Part shown: positions 26,494 to 35,815 of the stretch, piece after piece
Position numbering within the stretch: position 1 is the stretch's first letter
Layout of the letters: each line of letters starts with the position of its first letter
NCBI GenBank assembly: GCA_000434995.1
Contig: FR895334.1
Location: 71,513-123,570, forward strand
DNA from: Firmicutes bacterium CAG:341
GTDB taxonomy: Bacteria > Bacillota > Clostridia > Oscillospirales > Acutalibacteraceae
Direction of reading: 5' to 3'
DNA length: 52,058 bases
Translations under genes and position numbers: made by a program
The notes under the pieces: generated by a model
The model's database searches: none
Told to the model about the DNA's origin: nothing
Seen by the model: only the letters and a program-made list of their open reading frames with translations

Positions 26494-27721
26494 TTTTAAC
26501 CATTATAGCGTAATAGAATCCGTCACCGCCTACCGTTGACGGAAACACTGTTTTATCTTTTAGCAATTTATATCCAGAATGATCTTTTAAAAACTTATTT
26601 ACCACATTTTCATTTTCTTTTTTATTTAAAGTGCAGGTAGAATAAATAATCCTGCCGCCGTCTTTCAAATACCTTGATGATGTTTCAAGTATTTTATATT
26701 GAATTTGCGGTAAATCCTTAACGCTGTCTAAATCTTTATATCTTATTTCAGGTTTTCTTCTTATAATTCCAAAGCCGGAACACGGTACATCACACAAAAT
26801 CTTATCAGCTTTAGGAATGTTTTCATTATATACTGTTGCGTCATTAACATCAGTATATATATTATCAATAGATAATCGCTTTGCACTGTTTTTAATCAAA
26901 TTTAGTCTATGCTCATGTAAATCATAGCAATAAATTTTTCCGCTGTTATTCATACTTTGTGATATTGTAAAAGCCTTTCCGCCGGGGGCGGAACACATAT
27001 CAAGTACCAAATCATCACCGAGGGCGTCAAGTGCATTTGCGCAGTTAAAGCTTGATAAATCCTCTATATAAAACAATCCGTTTTTAAATGCTTTTGAATC
27101 AGTCAAATCATTAGCATTTTCAATTAAAACAAATTCATCATACGCTTCACCCAAAATACCGTCACATTCAAGTTCATAAAGCAGTTCATCACTGTTTACA
27201 AATTTCTTGTTAGGTATGGCAAAAAGCGGCGGTTTATCGTTAATGCACGGTAAGAATTCGTTTAATACATCCTCGCCGTACTGTTTTTTCCACATATTTA
27301 TCAAATTTTCCGGGACTGAATATTTTACTGATAAGTCATCAGGAATTTGTCTGTCATTATCTATCTTATGTAATACAGCATTTACAAGCTTTGAATAATA
27401 ATCCTGCTTAATTTCTTTGACAAGTTTAACACTTTCGTTAATCGAGGCCGAAGACGGTACTTTATCCATAAAAAGCAGTTGATATGCACCGAGCCAAAGC
27501 ACAATACGAACTTTAGGTTTTATTCTGCCCTGTGCGTATTTATCAATAAAATAATCAAGTGTTATTTTTTTTTCAGTTACACCATATACAAGTGCTGATA
27601 TAAAAGCTTTGTTTTCTTTAATATCAGAAAGTGCCTTATCAAGCGCTATATTGGAATATGAACCATCATAAAAAATACTGTATAAAGTTTCAAGAGCTAC
27701 AAGTCGCGGACTTTTATTCAA
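26483..27721 (-). CDS. rsmB: 16S rRNA (cytosine967-C5)-methyltransferase
   Basis: RsmB has an N-terminal NusB-like RNA-binding domain (residues about 1-130). Its C-terminal SAM methyltransferase shows LDMCSAPGGKAFT and the catalytic CDVPCSGFGIIRRKPEIRY. It ends with a TCTLNKKENE motif region. At 412 residues it is slightly shorter than the usual 430-450. The start is TTG 27721, overlapping the yugP stop as TTGA, with GAGGTAA eight bases ahead. Confidence 0.94.
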   Translation of the reverse strand: MNKSPRLVALETLYSIFYDGSYSNIALDKALSDIKENKAFISALVYGVTEKKITLDYFIDKYAQGRIKPKVRIVLWLGAYQLLFMDKVPSSASINESVKLVKEIKQDYYSKLVNAVLHKIDNDRQIPDDLSVKYSVPENLINMWKKQYGEDVLNEFLPCINDKPPLFAIPNKKFVNSDELLYELECDGILGEAYDEFVLIENANDLTDSKAFKNGLFYIEDLSSFNCANALDALGDDLVLDMCSAPGGKAFTISQSMNNSGKIYCYDLHEHRLNLIKNSAKRLSIDNIYTDVNDATVYNENIPKADKILCDVPCSGFGIIRRKPEIRYKDLDSVKDLPQIQYKILETSSRYLKDGGRIIYSTCTLNKKENENVVNKFLKDHSGYKLLKDKTVFPSTVGGDGFYYAIMVKNEN

Positions 27722-28413
27722 TTTCTGTTACCTCTGTTAATTATCAATAATAGCCTTAATAATGTTGCAAGTGCCGAAGCAAGTGCGGCAACATAAGTCA
27801 GTGCGGCAGCAGTTAATACTTTTTTTGCACCCATGTATTCTTCATTTTCAAGGAAGTGATTTGATTCAATTGTTTCAAGCGCTCTTTTCGATGCATTAAA
27901 TTCAACCGGAAGTGTAATAAGCTGAAAAACAGCGACAGCTGAATAAAGAATTAAACCGGCATAAATAAGTGTGTTACTGTATAAAAACATACCTATTAAC
28001 GCTAAAGGAACACCTAAAAATGAACCTATGCGAGTCATAGGAATAACAGCATTTCTGAGTTTCAAAGGTGCATATCCCTGTGCATGCTGGCATGCATGTC
28101 CTGCTTCGTGGCAAGCTACACCTACTGCGGCAACACTTGTAGAATCAAAAACATCCTGCGAAAGACAAATTTCTTTATTTTTAGGGTCATAATAATCAGT
28201 AAGAGTACCGCTTATTTTTTTTATTTTGACATCGTTTATACCGTTAAGCTGCAATAATTCATATGCAGCCTGCGCGCCTGTCATTCTTCTGCGGTTAGAA
28301 AGCTGTGAATAAGTTGAAAATGACCTCTTAACTTTAATTTGGCAGTATGTTGCAAAGATGAAAACAGGTATCATAATAAAGCCTGTTAAATAATATGCAA
28401 AATAAGATCCCAT
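27718..28413 (-). CDS. yugP: YugP-type membrane zinc metallopeptidase
   Basis: This 231-residue membrane protein has the zinc motif HEAGH within VACHEAGHACQHA. Hydrophobic segments lie at the N-terminus, at about residues 125-165 and near the C-terminus. It belongs to the Zn_peptidase_2 (YugP) family, whose substrates are unknown. It lies between fmt and rsmB, overlapping rsmB by 4 bp and spaced 4 bp from fmt. In B. subtilis fmt is followed directly by rsmB, so this is an insertion into the conserved order. Confidence 0.9.
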   Translation of the reverse strand: MGSYFAYYLTGFIMIPVFIFATYCQIKVKRSFSTYSQLSNRRRMTGAQAAYELLQLNGINDVKIKKISGTLTDYYDPKNKEICLSQDVFDSTSVAAVGVACHEAGHACQHAQGYAPLKLRNAVIPMTRIGSFLGVPLALIGMFLYSNTLIYAGLILYSAVAVFQLITLPVEFNASKRALETIESNHFLENEEYMGAKKVLTAAALTYVAALASALATLLRLLLIINRGNRN

Positions 28414-28417
28414 TATA

Positions 28418-29344
28418 TCACTCTCCTAACAATGCTCCGATTTCAATCTTGTTTCCCATTAAAAATGATTTAGTATCCATTCTTTTTTTACCGTCAAGCT
28501 GCAATTCAAGAATTTCAATGCAATGTCCGTCACCACAGCTGACAATAAGTTTTTTATTATTTTCAATTACCTCGCCCGCTTTTGCACCGGTAATATCAGT
28601 CAAAACCGACTTATGAATTTTAATGTTTTTACCGTTTAATTTTGTTTGCGCACAAGGCCAAGTTTGAAGTCCTCTGACTAAATTGTGTACTTCAACAGCA
28701 GATTTATTCCAATCAATAGGGCTTAAAGCTTTGGTAATTTTTTCGGCATATGAATTATCTGATTTTCCTTGCGGTATAGGTTTACTTATACCTTTTTCAA
28801 TGTCATCAAGAGTTTTAATAAGTGCGTCTGCACCGATAAGCGAAAGGCGGTTAAACAATTCTTCACTTGTTTCATTTTCGCCGATTTCAGTTTTTTCAAT
28901 ACGGAGTATATCACCGGTATCAAGCCCTTCATCCATCTGCATAACGGTCACACCGGTTTCTTTGTCCCCGTTTATAACCGACCATTGTATCGGAGCAGCA
29001 CCCCTATATTTAGGCAAAAGTGAAGCGTGTACATTTATGCAACCGTATTTTGCCGCTTCAAGTATTCTTTTCGGCAAAATTTTTCCATAAGCTACTACAA
29101 CAATGACATCTGCATTCATATTTTCAATTTGTGCAGAAACATCATCATTTTTAAGCGAAGTAGGCTGAAATACATCAATATTATGTTCTATTGCACATGC
29201 TTTTACCGGTGTTGGCATTAAAACTTGCTTTCTTCCTACCGGCTTATCAGGCTGTGAAAAAACAGCGATAACATTGTGATTTTTAATTAACTTTTGCAAG
29301 CAAGGTACAGCAAAATCAGGCGTACCCATAAAAATTACATTCAT
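28418..29344 (-). CDS. fmt: Methionyl-tRNA formyltransferase
   Basis: Fmt formylates initiator Met-tRNA. The 308-residue protein shows FMGTPDFAVP at the N-terminus, the catalytic HASLLPKYRGAAPIQW, and VTVMQMDEGLDTGD. A C-terminal OB-like domain follows. It follows def by 11 bp, the usual pairing of formylation and deformylation. Confidence 0.97.
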   Translation of the reverse strand: MNVIFMGTPDFAVPCLQKLIKNHNVIAVFSQPDKPVGRKQVLMPTPVKACAIEHNIDVFQPTSLKNDDVSAQIENMNADVIVVVAYGKILPKRILEAAKYGCINVHASLLPKYRGAAPIQWSVINGDKETGVTVMQMDEGLDTGDILRIEKTEIGENETSEELFNRLSLIGADALIKTLDDIEKGISKPIPQGKSDNSYAEKITKALSPIDWNKSAVEVHNLVRGLQTWPCAQTKLNGKNIKIHKSVLTDITGAKAGEVIENNKKLIVSCGDGHCIEILELQLDGKKRMDTKSFLMGNKIEIGALLGE

Positions 29345-29355
29345 ATTATTCTCCG

Positions 29356-29811
29356 TTACTGTGTTTGAAGTTCGCCCACAACATGTGAAGTAAACAATAT
29401 TCCGTCAAGATGGTCAATTTCATGGCAAAAAGCACGAGCCTTTAAGCCTTCACCGGTGAACACCTGCCATTTTCCGTTTCTGTCCTGTGCTTTAACCTGA
29501 ACTTTCATCGGGCGAACAGTAACACCGTATTTTCCCGGAAGTGAAAGACAACCTTCAGATTCTCTCTGTTCTCCTTCTTTCATCGTGATTTCAGGGTTTA
29601 CAAGTTCCATAGGGCCATCACCGATGTCAATTACAACAACCCTTTTTAACATTCCAACCTGAACAGCTGCAAGGCCTACACCGTTAGCGTGATACATAGT
29701 TTCAAGCATATCATCAATAAGTATTGCAAGTTTTTCATCAAATTTTTCAACTTTTCGGCTGGTTTTATTAAGAACCGGGTCACCTAATTTAACTATATTT
29801 CTTAATGCCAT
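29356..29811 (-). CDS. def: Peptide deformylase
   Basis: Def removes the N-formyl group from new proteins. The three metal-site motifs are present: GVGLAAVQVG, EGCLSLPG and CHEIDHLDG. At 151 residues it is a compact form with the C-terminus right after LDGILFTSHV. AGGAG precedes ATG 29811. Confidence 0.97.
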   Translation of the reverse strand: MALRNIVKLGDPVLNKTSRKVEKFDEKLAILIDDMLETMYHANGVGLAAVQVGMLKRVVVIDIGDGPMELVNPEITMKEGEQRESEGCLSLPGKYGVTVRPMKVQVKAQDRNGKWQVFTGEGLKARAFCHEIDHLDGILFTSHVVGELQTQ

Positions 29812-29822
29812 TTTATATTCTC

Positions 29823-32042
29823 CTAATTCAAATCACAAGGATTTATATCAAGTGATACCGAAATATCCTTATATTCCTTGATTTTACTTATATTCTTTTG
29901 AATATCATTAAACATATTACGAATATTTTTTGAATTTTTACATTTTACAGATAATCTGTATCTATATGTATTATTTAATTTTGCTATTTTTGCTACACTT
30001 GGGCCGAGAACAATGATTTTATGCTTATATTTCTCGTTTTCCTCAATTAAAAGTTCAAAAAACTTTTTTGAACACAGTGCAACTTTATTTTCATTATCAC
30101 CGATAAATGAAGCTGAAATAATATCGCAATACGGCGGATATGTTAAAAGCTTTCTCAATTCTATTTCATTTTCATAAAAGCTTTTATAATCCTGCTTTGA
30201 AGCGTATTCAAGCGTTTGGTTATAAGGGTTAATAGTTTGAATAACAGCTTTGCCGTTTCCGTCTCTTCTTCCGCTTCTGCCTACTACTTGTGTAATTAAA
30301 TCAAAGCAACGCTCGGCACTGTTGTAACTTTCATCATAAAGTGAATTGTCTGCATTTACAACACCTACTAAAGTAACATCATCAAAATCCAAGCCTTTTG
30401 CTACCATTTGCGTACCAATCATAATATCGTATTCGTGATTTGCAAAAGCATTAAACATTTTTTCATGGCTGAATTTAGTTGAAGTGGTATCAGCGTCCAT
30501 TCTCAAAATGCGTGCGTCGGGAAAAAGATATGCAAGTTCATCTTCTATTTTTTGAGTACCGAAACCGCTGTATCGTATATTATCGCCCTTACATTGAGGG
30601 CAAACATTATCAAGCTTTTTTGTATATCCGCAGTAATGGCAAACAAGCCTGTTATTTGCACTGTGATAGGTTAAAGAAATTGAACAGTTAGGGCAAGTAA
30701 TTACATGCCCGCAATCATTACAAGCGATAAAGGTGTTATAACCCCTGCGGTTAATTAAAAGAATAACCTGCTTGTTATTATCAAGTGTATCTTCAATAAG
30801 TTCTTTAAGTTTTGCGGAAATCGGCGATTTATTACCGTTTTTCATTTCCTGCTTCATATCAACAGTAATTACCTGCGGCAATTTAGCATCACCGAAACGC
30901 TGTGTAAGTTCGCAAAGCACATATTTATTATTCAAAGCATTTGAATATGTTTCAAGCGATGGGGTTGCAGAAGTCATTAAAAACAATGCTTTATTATACT
31001 TACATCTGAAATTAGCAACATCTTTTGTGTTGTATTTCGGTGTTCTTTCACTTTTGTAAGTACTTTCCTGTTCCTCGTCCATTATTATAAGACCTAAATT
31101 ATGAAGCGGGGCAAAAACAGCACTCCTAGTGCCTATAACGATTTTAGCTTCTCCCCTGTCTGCCCTTTTGTATTCGTCATTTCTTTCACCGAAGGATAAA
31201 CCGCTGTGAAAAACAGCTACTTTATCACCGTATCGTTTATGAAATATCAAAAGAGCCTGCGGAGTTAAGCTGATTTCAGGAACTAAAACAATAACATCTT
31301 TTTGATTTTCAAGTGCTTTATCAATAAGTTTTAAATATACTTGTGTTTTGCCGCTGCCGGTAACACCGAAAAGAAGCCCTGTGCCGCCTTCGCCATCAAG
31401 CATATTGCTGTAAGTGGCATACGCTTCCGTTTGCTGCGGTGAAAGCTCAATATCCTTATTTTCTGTTATTTGTACATTTTTATAAGGGTTTCGCAAAACC
31501 TCTTTATCATATATAGAAATAACACCGTATTTCTCTAAATTTTTGATAACCGATACACCGACACTGCAAAATTCACATATTTCAGAAACAGATGCAGTAT
31601 TAACATCAAAAAGCAAATCTACTACGCTTTTTTGCTTTTGAGTAAGTTTTGGCAAATCATTTTCATTTACTGTCAATAGTGTTGCAACTTTTGCAGATGC
31701 GTCAGAAACTTTACCTATTCCTCTCGGTAACATCAGTCTTAAACATTCGTAAGTAGTGCAAAAACAGCGTTCCTTAAGCCATAATGCAAGTGATACTGCC
31801 TCTGCACTTAATATCGGCTTATCACCGACAGTACTTTTTATAGATTTCAAAGATGTGTTAATAGCTGAATACAGATTAACAACTATTCCGTCCCTGAGCC
31901 TGTTACCGTTTCCAAAAGGTACTTTAACCATTGTTCCGATTTTAATTTCTTTAACCAAATCATCAGGAATCAAATAATCAAAATCAGAATCAATATTGAA
32001 AAAAGTTTTTTCAACGGCAACAGTAGCAATATTATTGTTCAT
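29823..32042 (-). CDS. priA: Primosomal replication restart helicase
   Basis: PriA reloads the replisome at stalled forks. The 739-residue protein has an N-terminal 3' DNA-binding domain. The helicase carries GVTGSGKTQVYLKL and MDEEQESTYKSE, and a double zinc module (CNDCGHVITCPNC and CHYCGYTKKLDNVCPQC) provides eight cysteines. ATG 32042 shares a base with the rpoZ stop (TAATG). In B. subtilis coaBC lies between rpoZ and priA; it is absent here. Confidence 0.97.
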   Translation of the reverse strand: MNNNIATVAVEKTFFNIDSDFDYLIPDDLVKEIKIGTMVKVPFGNGNRLRDGIVVNLYSAINTSLKSIKSTVGDKPILSAEAVSLALWLKERCFCTTYECLRLMLPRGIGKVSDASAKVATLLTVNENDLPKLTQKQKSVVDLLFDVNTASVSEICEFCSVGVSVIKNLEKYGVISIYDKEVLRNPYKNVQITENKDIELSPQQTEAYATYSNMLDGEGGTGLLFGVTGSGKTQVYLKLIDKALENQKDVIVLVPEISLTPQALLIFHKRYGDKVAVFHSGLSFGERNDEYKRADRGEAKIVIGTRSAVFAPLHNLGLIIMDEEQESTYKSERTPKYNTKDVANFRCKYNKALFLMTSATPSLETYSNALNNKYVLCELTQRFGDAKLPQVITVDMKQEMKNGNKSPISAKLKELIEDTLDNNKQVILLINRRGYNTFIACNDCGHVITCPNCSISLTYHSANNRLVCHYCGYTKKLDNVCPQCKGDNIRYSGFGTQKIEDELAYLFPDARILRMDADTTSTKFSHEKMFNAFANHEYDIMIGTQMVAKGLDFDDVTLVGVVNADNSLYDESYNSAERCFDLITQVVGRSGRRDGNGKAVIQTINPYNQTLEYASKQDYKSFYENEIELRKLLTYPPYCDIISASFIGDNENKVALCSKKFFELLIEENEKYKHKIIVLGPSVAKIAKLNNTYRYRLSVKCKNSKNIRNMFNDIQKNISKIKEYKDISVSLDINPCDLN

Positions 32043-32257
32043 TACTTTTTATTTGATTTTAATTCATCAGGTTCTTCAATTACATACTTTCCGTCAAGAA
32101 TTTCATCAATAGCAACTGATACGGTTTTAACATCAATAGGTTCTTCGCGTTCAATTGCTTCATCGCGAATTTCTCTTGCTCTCTTTGCAGTACCTACTAC
32201 AAGACTGTAACGGCTATTGCAGCCTTTTAATAATTTTTTCAAATCCGGGTTAAACAT
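32042..32257 (-). CDS. rpoZ: RNA polymerase omega subunit
   Basis: This is a 71-residue omega subunit that helps beta-prime folding. The conserved core reads SRYSLVVGTAKRAREI, with DVKTVSVAIDEI following. GGAG stands eight bases before ATG 32257. Its place between gmk and priA matches Firmicute operons. Confidence 0.95.
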   Translation of the reverse strand: MFNPDLKKLLKGCNSRYSLVVGTAKRAREIRDEAIEREEPIDVKTVSVAIDEILDGKYVIEEPDELKSNKK

Positions 32258-32280
32258 ATAAATATCTCCTTTAAATTTAA

Positions 32281-32862
32281 TTATTTGGATTCATTGCGTT
32301 TTTTTAATTCTTCGCAAAGTATTTTTTCTATATCATTAACACAATCATCAAGATTGTCATTAACTACTTTATAATCATATTCATCCTGACACAAAAGCTC
32401 TTTTTTAGCAATGTTAAGCCTTTTCTGTATCATTTCTTCCTCTTCCGAATTTCTGGCTCTTAGCCTTTGCTCAAGTGTTTCCCAGCTTGGCGGAACCAAG
32501 AAAATCGAAACGCTGTCAGGATATAACTTTTTAACATTTTCCGCACCCTGAACATCAATAATCAAAACGCAGATTTTACCGTTGCTGATTGCATCATTAA
32601 CACCTTTAATCGGCGTGCCATAATAGCAATTATTATATACAGCATATTCAAGAAGTCCGTTATTTTCAATCAAATCTTTAAATTCATCTTCGCTTAAAAA
32701 GAAATAATTAACGCCTTCGACTTCACCTTCTCTCGGCTTTCGTGTGGTAGCTGAAACAGATTCAACTATATCATTTCTTTTTTTGCGAATTTCTTTAAAT
32801 ACTGTGTCTTTTCCGCATCCGCTCGGTGCTGAAACAACAACAAGCATACCATTATTATTCAT
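32281..32862 (-). CDS. gmk: Guanylate kinase
   Basis: Gmk phosphorylates GMP to GDP. The P-loop is VVSAPSGCGKDT near residue 8; its usual final S/T is shifted, as in many homologues. TTRKPREGEVEGVNYFF forms the GMP-binding region and LIDVQGAENV the Walker B. I chose ATG 32862 (MNNNGMLVVV) over an alternative start at 32892 because GGAGG lies six bases ahead, giving 193 residues. It overlaps remA by 8 bp. Confidence 0.95.
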   Translation of the reverse strand: MNNNGMLVVVSAPSGCGKDTVFKEIRKKRNDIVESVSATTRKPREGEVEGVNYFFLSEDEFKDLIENNGLLEYAVYNNCYYGTPIKGVNDAISNGKICVLIIDVQGAENVKKLYPDSVSIFLVPPSWETLEQRLRARNSEEEEMIQKRLNIAKKELLCQDEYDYKVVNDNLDDCVNDIEKILCEELKKRNESK

Positions 32863-33103
32863 TCTCAACCTCCACATCAAACTTCGCAGCAACCTGCTTT
32901 AAATCAAGATAAGAAAGTACAACATTTTCGCTGTCTGTAACAATTACGCTCATAGTTTTTCTGCCGTGTGTTGCATCAATCAGCGTTGATTTAGCTTTAC
33001 TTTCCTTAACAATTTTTTTAACTGGGGCAGATTCGGGCGATAAAATTGCAATTACCCTGTCTGCATTTATTAGATTTCCAAAACCAATATTAACTAATTT
33101 CAT
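32855..33103 (-). CDS. remA: RemA-like DNA-binding regulator (DUF370)
   Basis: This is an 82-residue protein of the RemA/DUF370 family. In B. subtilis RemA activates biofilm matrix and osmoprotection genes by binding repeated DNA sites. The family signature MKLVNIGFGNLINADRVIAI and the DATHGRKTMSVIV segment are clear. The Shine-Dalgarno sequence is weak (AGAG), five bp after the yicC stop, so translation probably relies on coupling. Confidence 0.93.
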   Translation of the reverse strand: MKLVNIGFGNLINADRVIAILSPESAPVKKIVKESKAKSTLIDATHGRKTMSVIVTDSENVVLSYLDLKQVAAKFDVEVENE

Positions 33104-33108
33104 AATAA

Positions 33109-33987
33109 TTACTCTATATTTTGAATTTGTTCTCTGATTTTTTCAATTTCAGCTTTTACTTCTACAACCTTGCGTGCAATTTCAACATCATTGCACTTTG
33201 AGCCGATTGTATTTGTTTCCCTGTTAATCTCCTGAATTAAAAAGTCAAGCTTTCTGCCAACTGCTTCATCACTTGATATAAAATCACGAAGTTGAGAAAT
33301 ATGGCTGCGAAGTCTTACGGTTTCCTCAGCAACTGCCACTTTATCTGCATAAATTGCAACTTCCTGTAATATTCTGCCCTCATCAAGAGTAACATCACCA
33401 AGTAAATCGTGAACTCTTTCAACCAATTTATCATTATATTCTTTAACGGTTTGCGGTGAGCGTTCCTCAATAAAAGAAACAGTATCAAGAATAAACTGAC
33501 TGCGTGAATACACATCGTCATACATTTTCTTGCCTTCGACTTTTCTCATATCTATGAACTTTTCAACAGCTTCATTTGCAACCGTTTTAACAAGCTGCCA
33601 AATTTTTTCTTCGTCTTCATCTGATTTTCTGACAATCAATACATCAGGAAAGCGAGCAATTGTAGATGCACCGAAATCTTCTTTTAAATCATAATTAGTT
33701 GAAATTTCTTTAAGTGCTTTTACATATGCATTAGCAAGGGTGTTATTTACAACAACATCAGCACTTTCTGTATTAAGTGCTTCAATGCCAACATAACATT
33801 CAATCTTACCTCTTGCTACTTTAGAGTTTACAAACGATTTAATTTTATCATCAATAAAGCCATATTGCCTCGGGCAGCGGCACGAAAATTCAAAGTATCT
33901 GTGATTAACGGATTTAAGCTCAACCGTAATCATATAACCGTCAATTTCTCTGCTTGCTCTGCCGAAACCGGTCATAGATTTAACCAT
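33109..33987 (-). CDS. yicC: YicC/YloC family endoribonuclease
   Basis: This 292-residue protein of the YicC/YloC family starts MVKSMTGFGRAS and has the SVNHRYFEFS motif. The conserved C-terminal region shows KLDFLIQEINRETNTIGSK. E. coli YicC is an RNase that affects RyhB. It is the first gene of the operon ending at spoVM and follows a near-consensus promoter at 34020-34048. Confidence 0.94.
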   Translation of the reverse strand: MVKSMTGFGRASREIDGYMITVELKSVNHRYFEFSCRCPRQYGFIDDKIKSFVNSKVARGKIECYVGIEALNTESADVVVNNTLANAYVKALKEISTNYDLKEDFGASTIARFPDVLIVRKSDEDEEKIWQLVKTVANEAVEKFIDMRKVEGKKMYDDVYSRSQFILDTVSFIEERSPQTVKEYNDKLVERVHDLLGDVTLDEGRILQEVAIYADKVAVAEETVRLRSHISQLRDFISSDEAVGRKLDFLIQEINRETNTIGSKCNDVEIARKVVEVKAEIEKIREQIQNIE

Positions 33988-34019
33988 ATCAATTACCTCT
34001 ACACATTATTTTAAAATAT

Positions 34020-34048
34020 ATTATAAGTAGCTCAAACATATAAGTCAA
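34020..34048 (-). promoter_or_regulatory. Sigma-A promoter of the yicC-spoVM operon
   Basis: On the minus strand TTGACT (34043-34048) and the perfect TATAAT (34020-34025) are separated by 17 bases, 32 bases before the yicC ATG. No terminator is visible for 13 kb downstream, so it probably drives the whole operon. Confidence 0.85.
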
Positions 34049-34097
34049 CGCTTTGTTAATATATTGTTTACAATATTCACGCTTTATTTACAATTAA

Positions 34098-34123
34098 AAA
34101 ACACCGTCTTTTGACGGTGTTTT
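34098..34123 (-). terminator. Intrinsic terminator of the ara-vanW operon
   Basis: Perfect 11-base arms (AAAACACCGTC and its complement) flank a four-base loop, with T-runs on both sides. It lies 12 bases after the vanW-domain gene stop on the minus strand. Confidence 0.9.
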
Positions 34124-34134
34124 CTTATTTATTA

Positions 34135-35805
34135 TCAATATTTCGAATGGCAAGTGTAGTTAACTTTTCCTTTTACTCTTCTTTTTAAGGTGAAATTTTT
34201 TCCTTTTTGAGTTACATTTAAGCTTACTTTTTTAGGCTTTGCCTTTTGGCAAGTGTAAAATGTACAAGTGATTTTGCCGCCCTTAACTGTCATTCCAACT
34301 TTAATGGCGTATTTAGTATTATTCTTCCATTTGAAGTTTTGTGCATTGCCTGATATTGCTGCATCCCTGCCAAGAGGAACATACGAAACCCTTTGGCTGT
34401 GTTGGTGGCGTTCAACAATTTGAACATTTGCAAGCAAAGCTGCGTTAAATGCGGTTGAAGCAACTTGGCAAATACCTCCGGCAAGACCCATTGCCACACC
34501 ATCGTCACCTGTAAACACATGTGCTTTTTTATAGCCCTTTGAGCTTGTTCTTGAACCTACAACTTTATTAAAATCAAATGTTTCACCCGGCTGAATAATT
34601 GTGCCGTTAATTTTTTTAGAAGCAATCTTCAAATTAGTTGTTCTGTCCTTATTATTTACATAATATGAACAATAGGTGGAATAAACATTTGAAAAATAAG
34701 AGCTGAGCATGGTACTTTTGCTACCATAAAGCTTTTTACCGTTATAAACGGCATATGCTCTTACTTTTACATAATATTTTTTACCTTTTTTTAGTTTCTT
34801 GATAGCCTTTTTAGTTTTATTTGAATTTTTGATTTTTACAGTTTTTAAACCTTTTTTAAACTTACTGTCAGTTGTATAAATGATTTCATAGCCTGTGCAA
34901 TCAAGCTTTTTCCATTCAACATTAAGTGTTGAATTTTTCATGGTTACAGAAGTAAGCTGTGCTTTAGCCGGCTTTATAAATACTGATACAGCATCACTTT
35001 GTTCACCGAAGTATTTATCACCGTCAATAGTTTTATAAGCTTTAACTACATAAGAATGTAAAGCTGAATTTTGAAGTTTTGTAAACTTATAAGATGTACT
35101 ATCGGCAGAAGCGTAAACTGCATGAACAAAGCTGTTCTTGTTAGCATCATACTTTAAAATTTCATAACCTGAAACTTTATCAACTTTGCCCCAACTTACT
35201 GTTGCTGTTGTAGCAGAATTTTTTGCAATTGAAACAGAGTTTACTTTTTGCGGTGAAATTATAAATGATTTTGATACACTTCCTGCAAAATTTCCTATAC
35301 CGGTGATTTTAACGGTTGCTCTGCCCGGTGCGTTATTTTTAGAATAAGTAACCTTATAATCAACATCCTGCACCAATGGTTGACCATTAAACGAAACATA
35401 CATAACAGGATGAACAGCACTGTCGTAATATACAAGTGAAGTTTTATCAAATGTGACAGATAAATTTTTGCTGTTAAAAGTTATTGGCTTTATTGTATAT
35501 TCCTTAGTAACAGAGCCGGTATATGAATTTATACCGGTAACGGTAACTTTAGCTGTTCCGGCAACAACAAAATCATCATATTTAAGCGAATAATTAACAT
35601 TTTCGCTAAGCAAAATTCCGTTATAATAAACAGAAACCGTAGGCTTTTTAGGTGTACCGTCATACACATAATTTTGTTCAGAAATTGAAATAACCGTATT
35701 TGCTTCATTTAAAACAGTAACATCTTGTGCATATGCATTAAATGCAAAGCCCAAGCAAAGTGCTGCGAAGAGCAATGAAGAAATAACGCTCAAACATTTT
35801 TTCAT
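34135..35805 (-). CDS. Secreted Ig-like/FN3/VanW-domain protein
   Basis: This is a 556-residue exported protein. The signal peptide (residues 1-27, ending NAYAQ) precedes two Ig-like repeats (about 40-105 and 108-180) containing VTGINSYTGSV and KITGIGNFAGSV. Two fibronectin III-like modules (about 185-360) follow. A VanW domain (about 375-510) has GETFDFNKVVG, GGICQVASTAFNAAL and ERHQHSQRV, and the tail is Lys-rich. VanW domains occur in wall-associated proteins and gene clusters; their activity is unproven. I chose ATG 35805 because GGAG is seven bases ahead and the signal peptide follows directly. It starts 10 bp after araD with no terminator between, so it appears co-transcribed with the arabinose genes. 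Confidence 0.9.
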   Translation of the reverse strand: MKKCLSVISSLLFAALCLGFAFNAYAQDVTVLNEANTVISISEQNYVYDGTPKKPTVSVYYNGILLSENVNYSLKYDDFVVAGTAKVTVTGINSYTGSVTKEYTIKPITFNSKNLSVTFDKTSLVYYDSAVHPVMYVSFNGQPLVQDVDYKVTYSKNNAPGRATVKITGIGNFAGSVSKSFIISPQKVNSVSIAKNSATTATVSWGKVDKVSGYEILKYDANKNSFVHAVYASADSTSYKFTKLQNSALHSYVVKAYKTIDGDKYFGEQSDAVSVFIKPAKAQLTSVTMKNSTLNVEWKKLDCTGYEIIYTTDSKFKKGLKTVKIKNSNKTKKAIKKLKKGKKYYVKVRAYAVYNGKKLYGSKSTMLSSYFSNVYSTYCSYYVNNKDRTTNLKIASKKINGTIIQPGETFDFNKVVGSRTSSKGYKKAHVFTGDDGVAMGLAGGICQVASTAFNAALLANVQIVERHQHSQRVSYVPLGRDAAISGNAQNFKWKNNTKYAIKVGMTVKGGKITCTFYTCQKAKPKKVSLNVTQKGKNFTLKRRVKGKVNYTCHSKY

Positions 35806-35815
35806 AATTACACTC

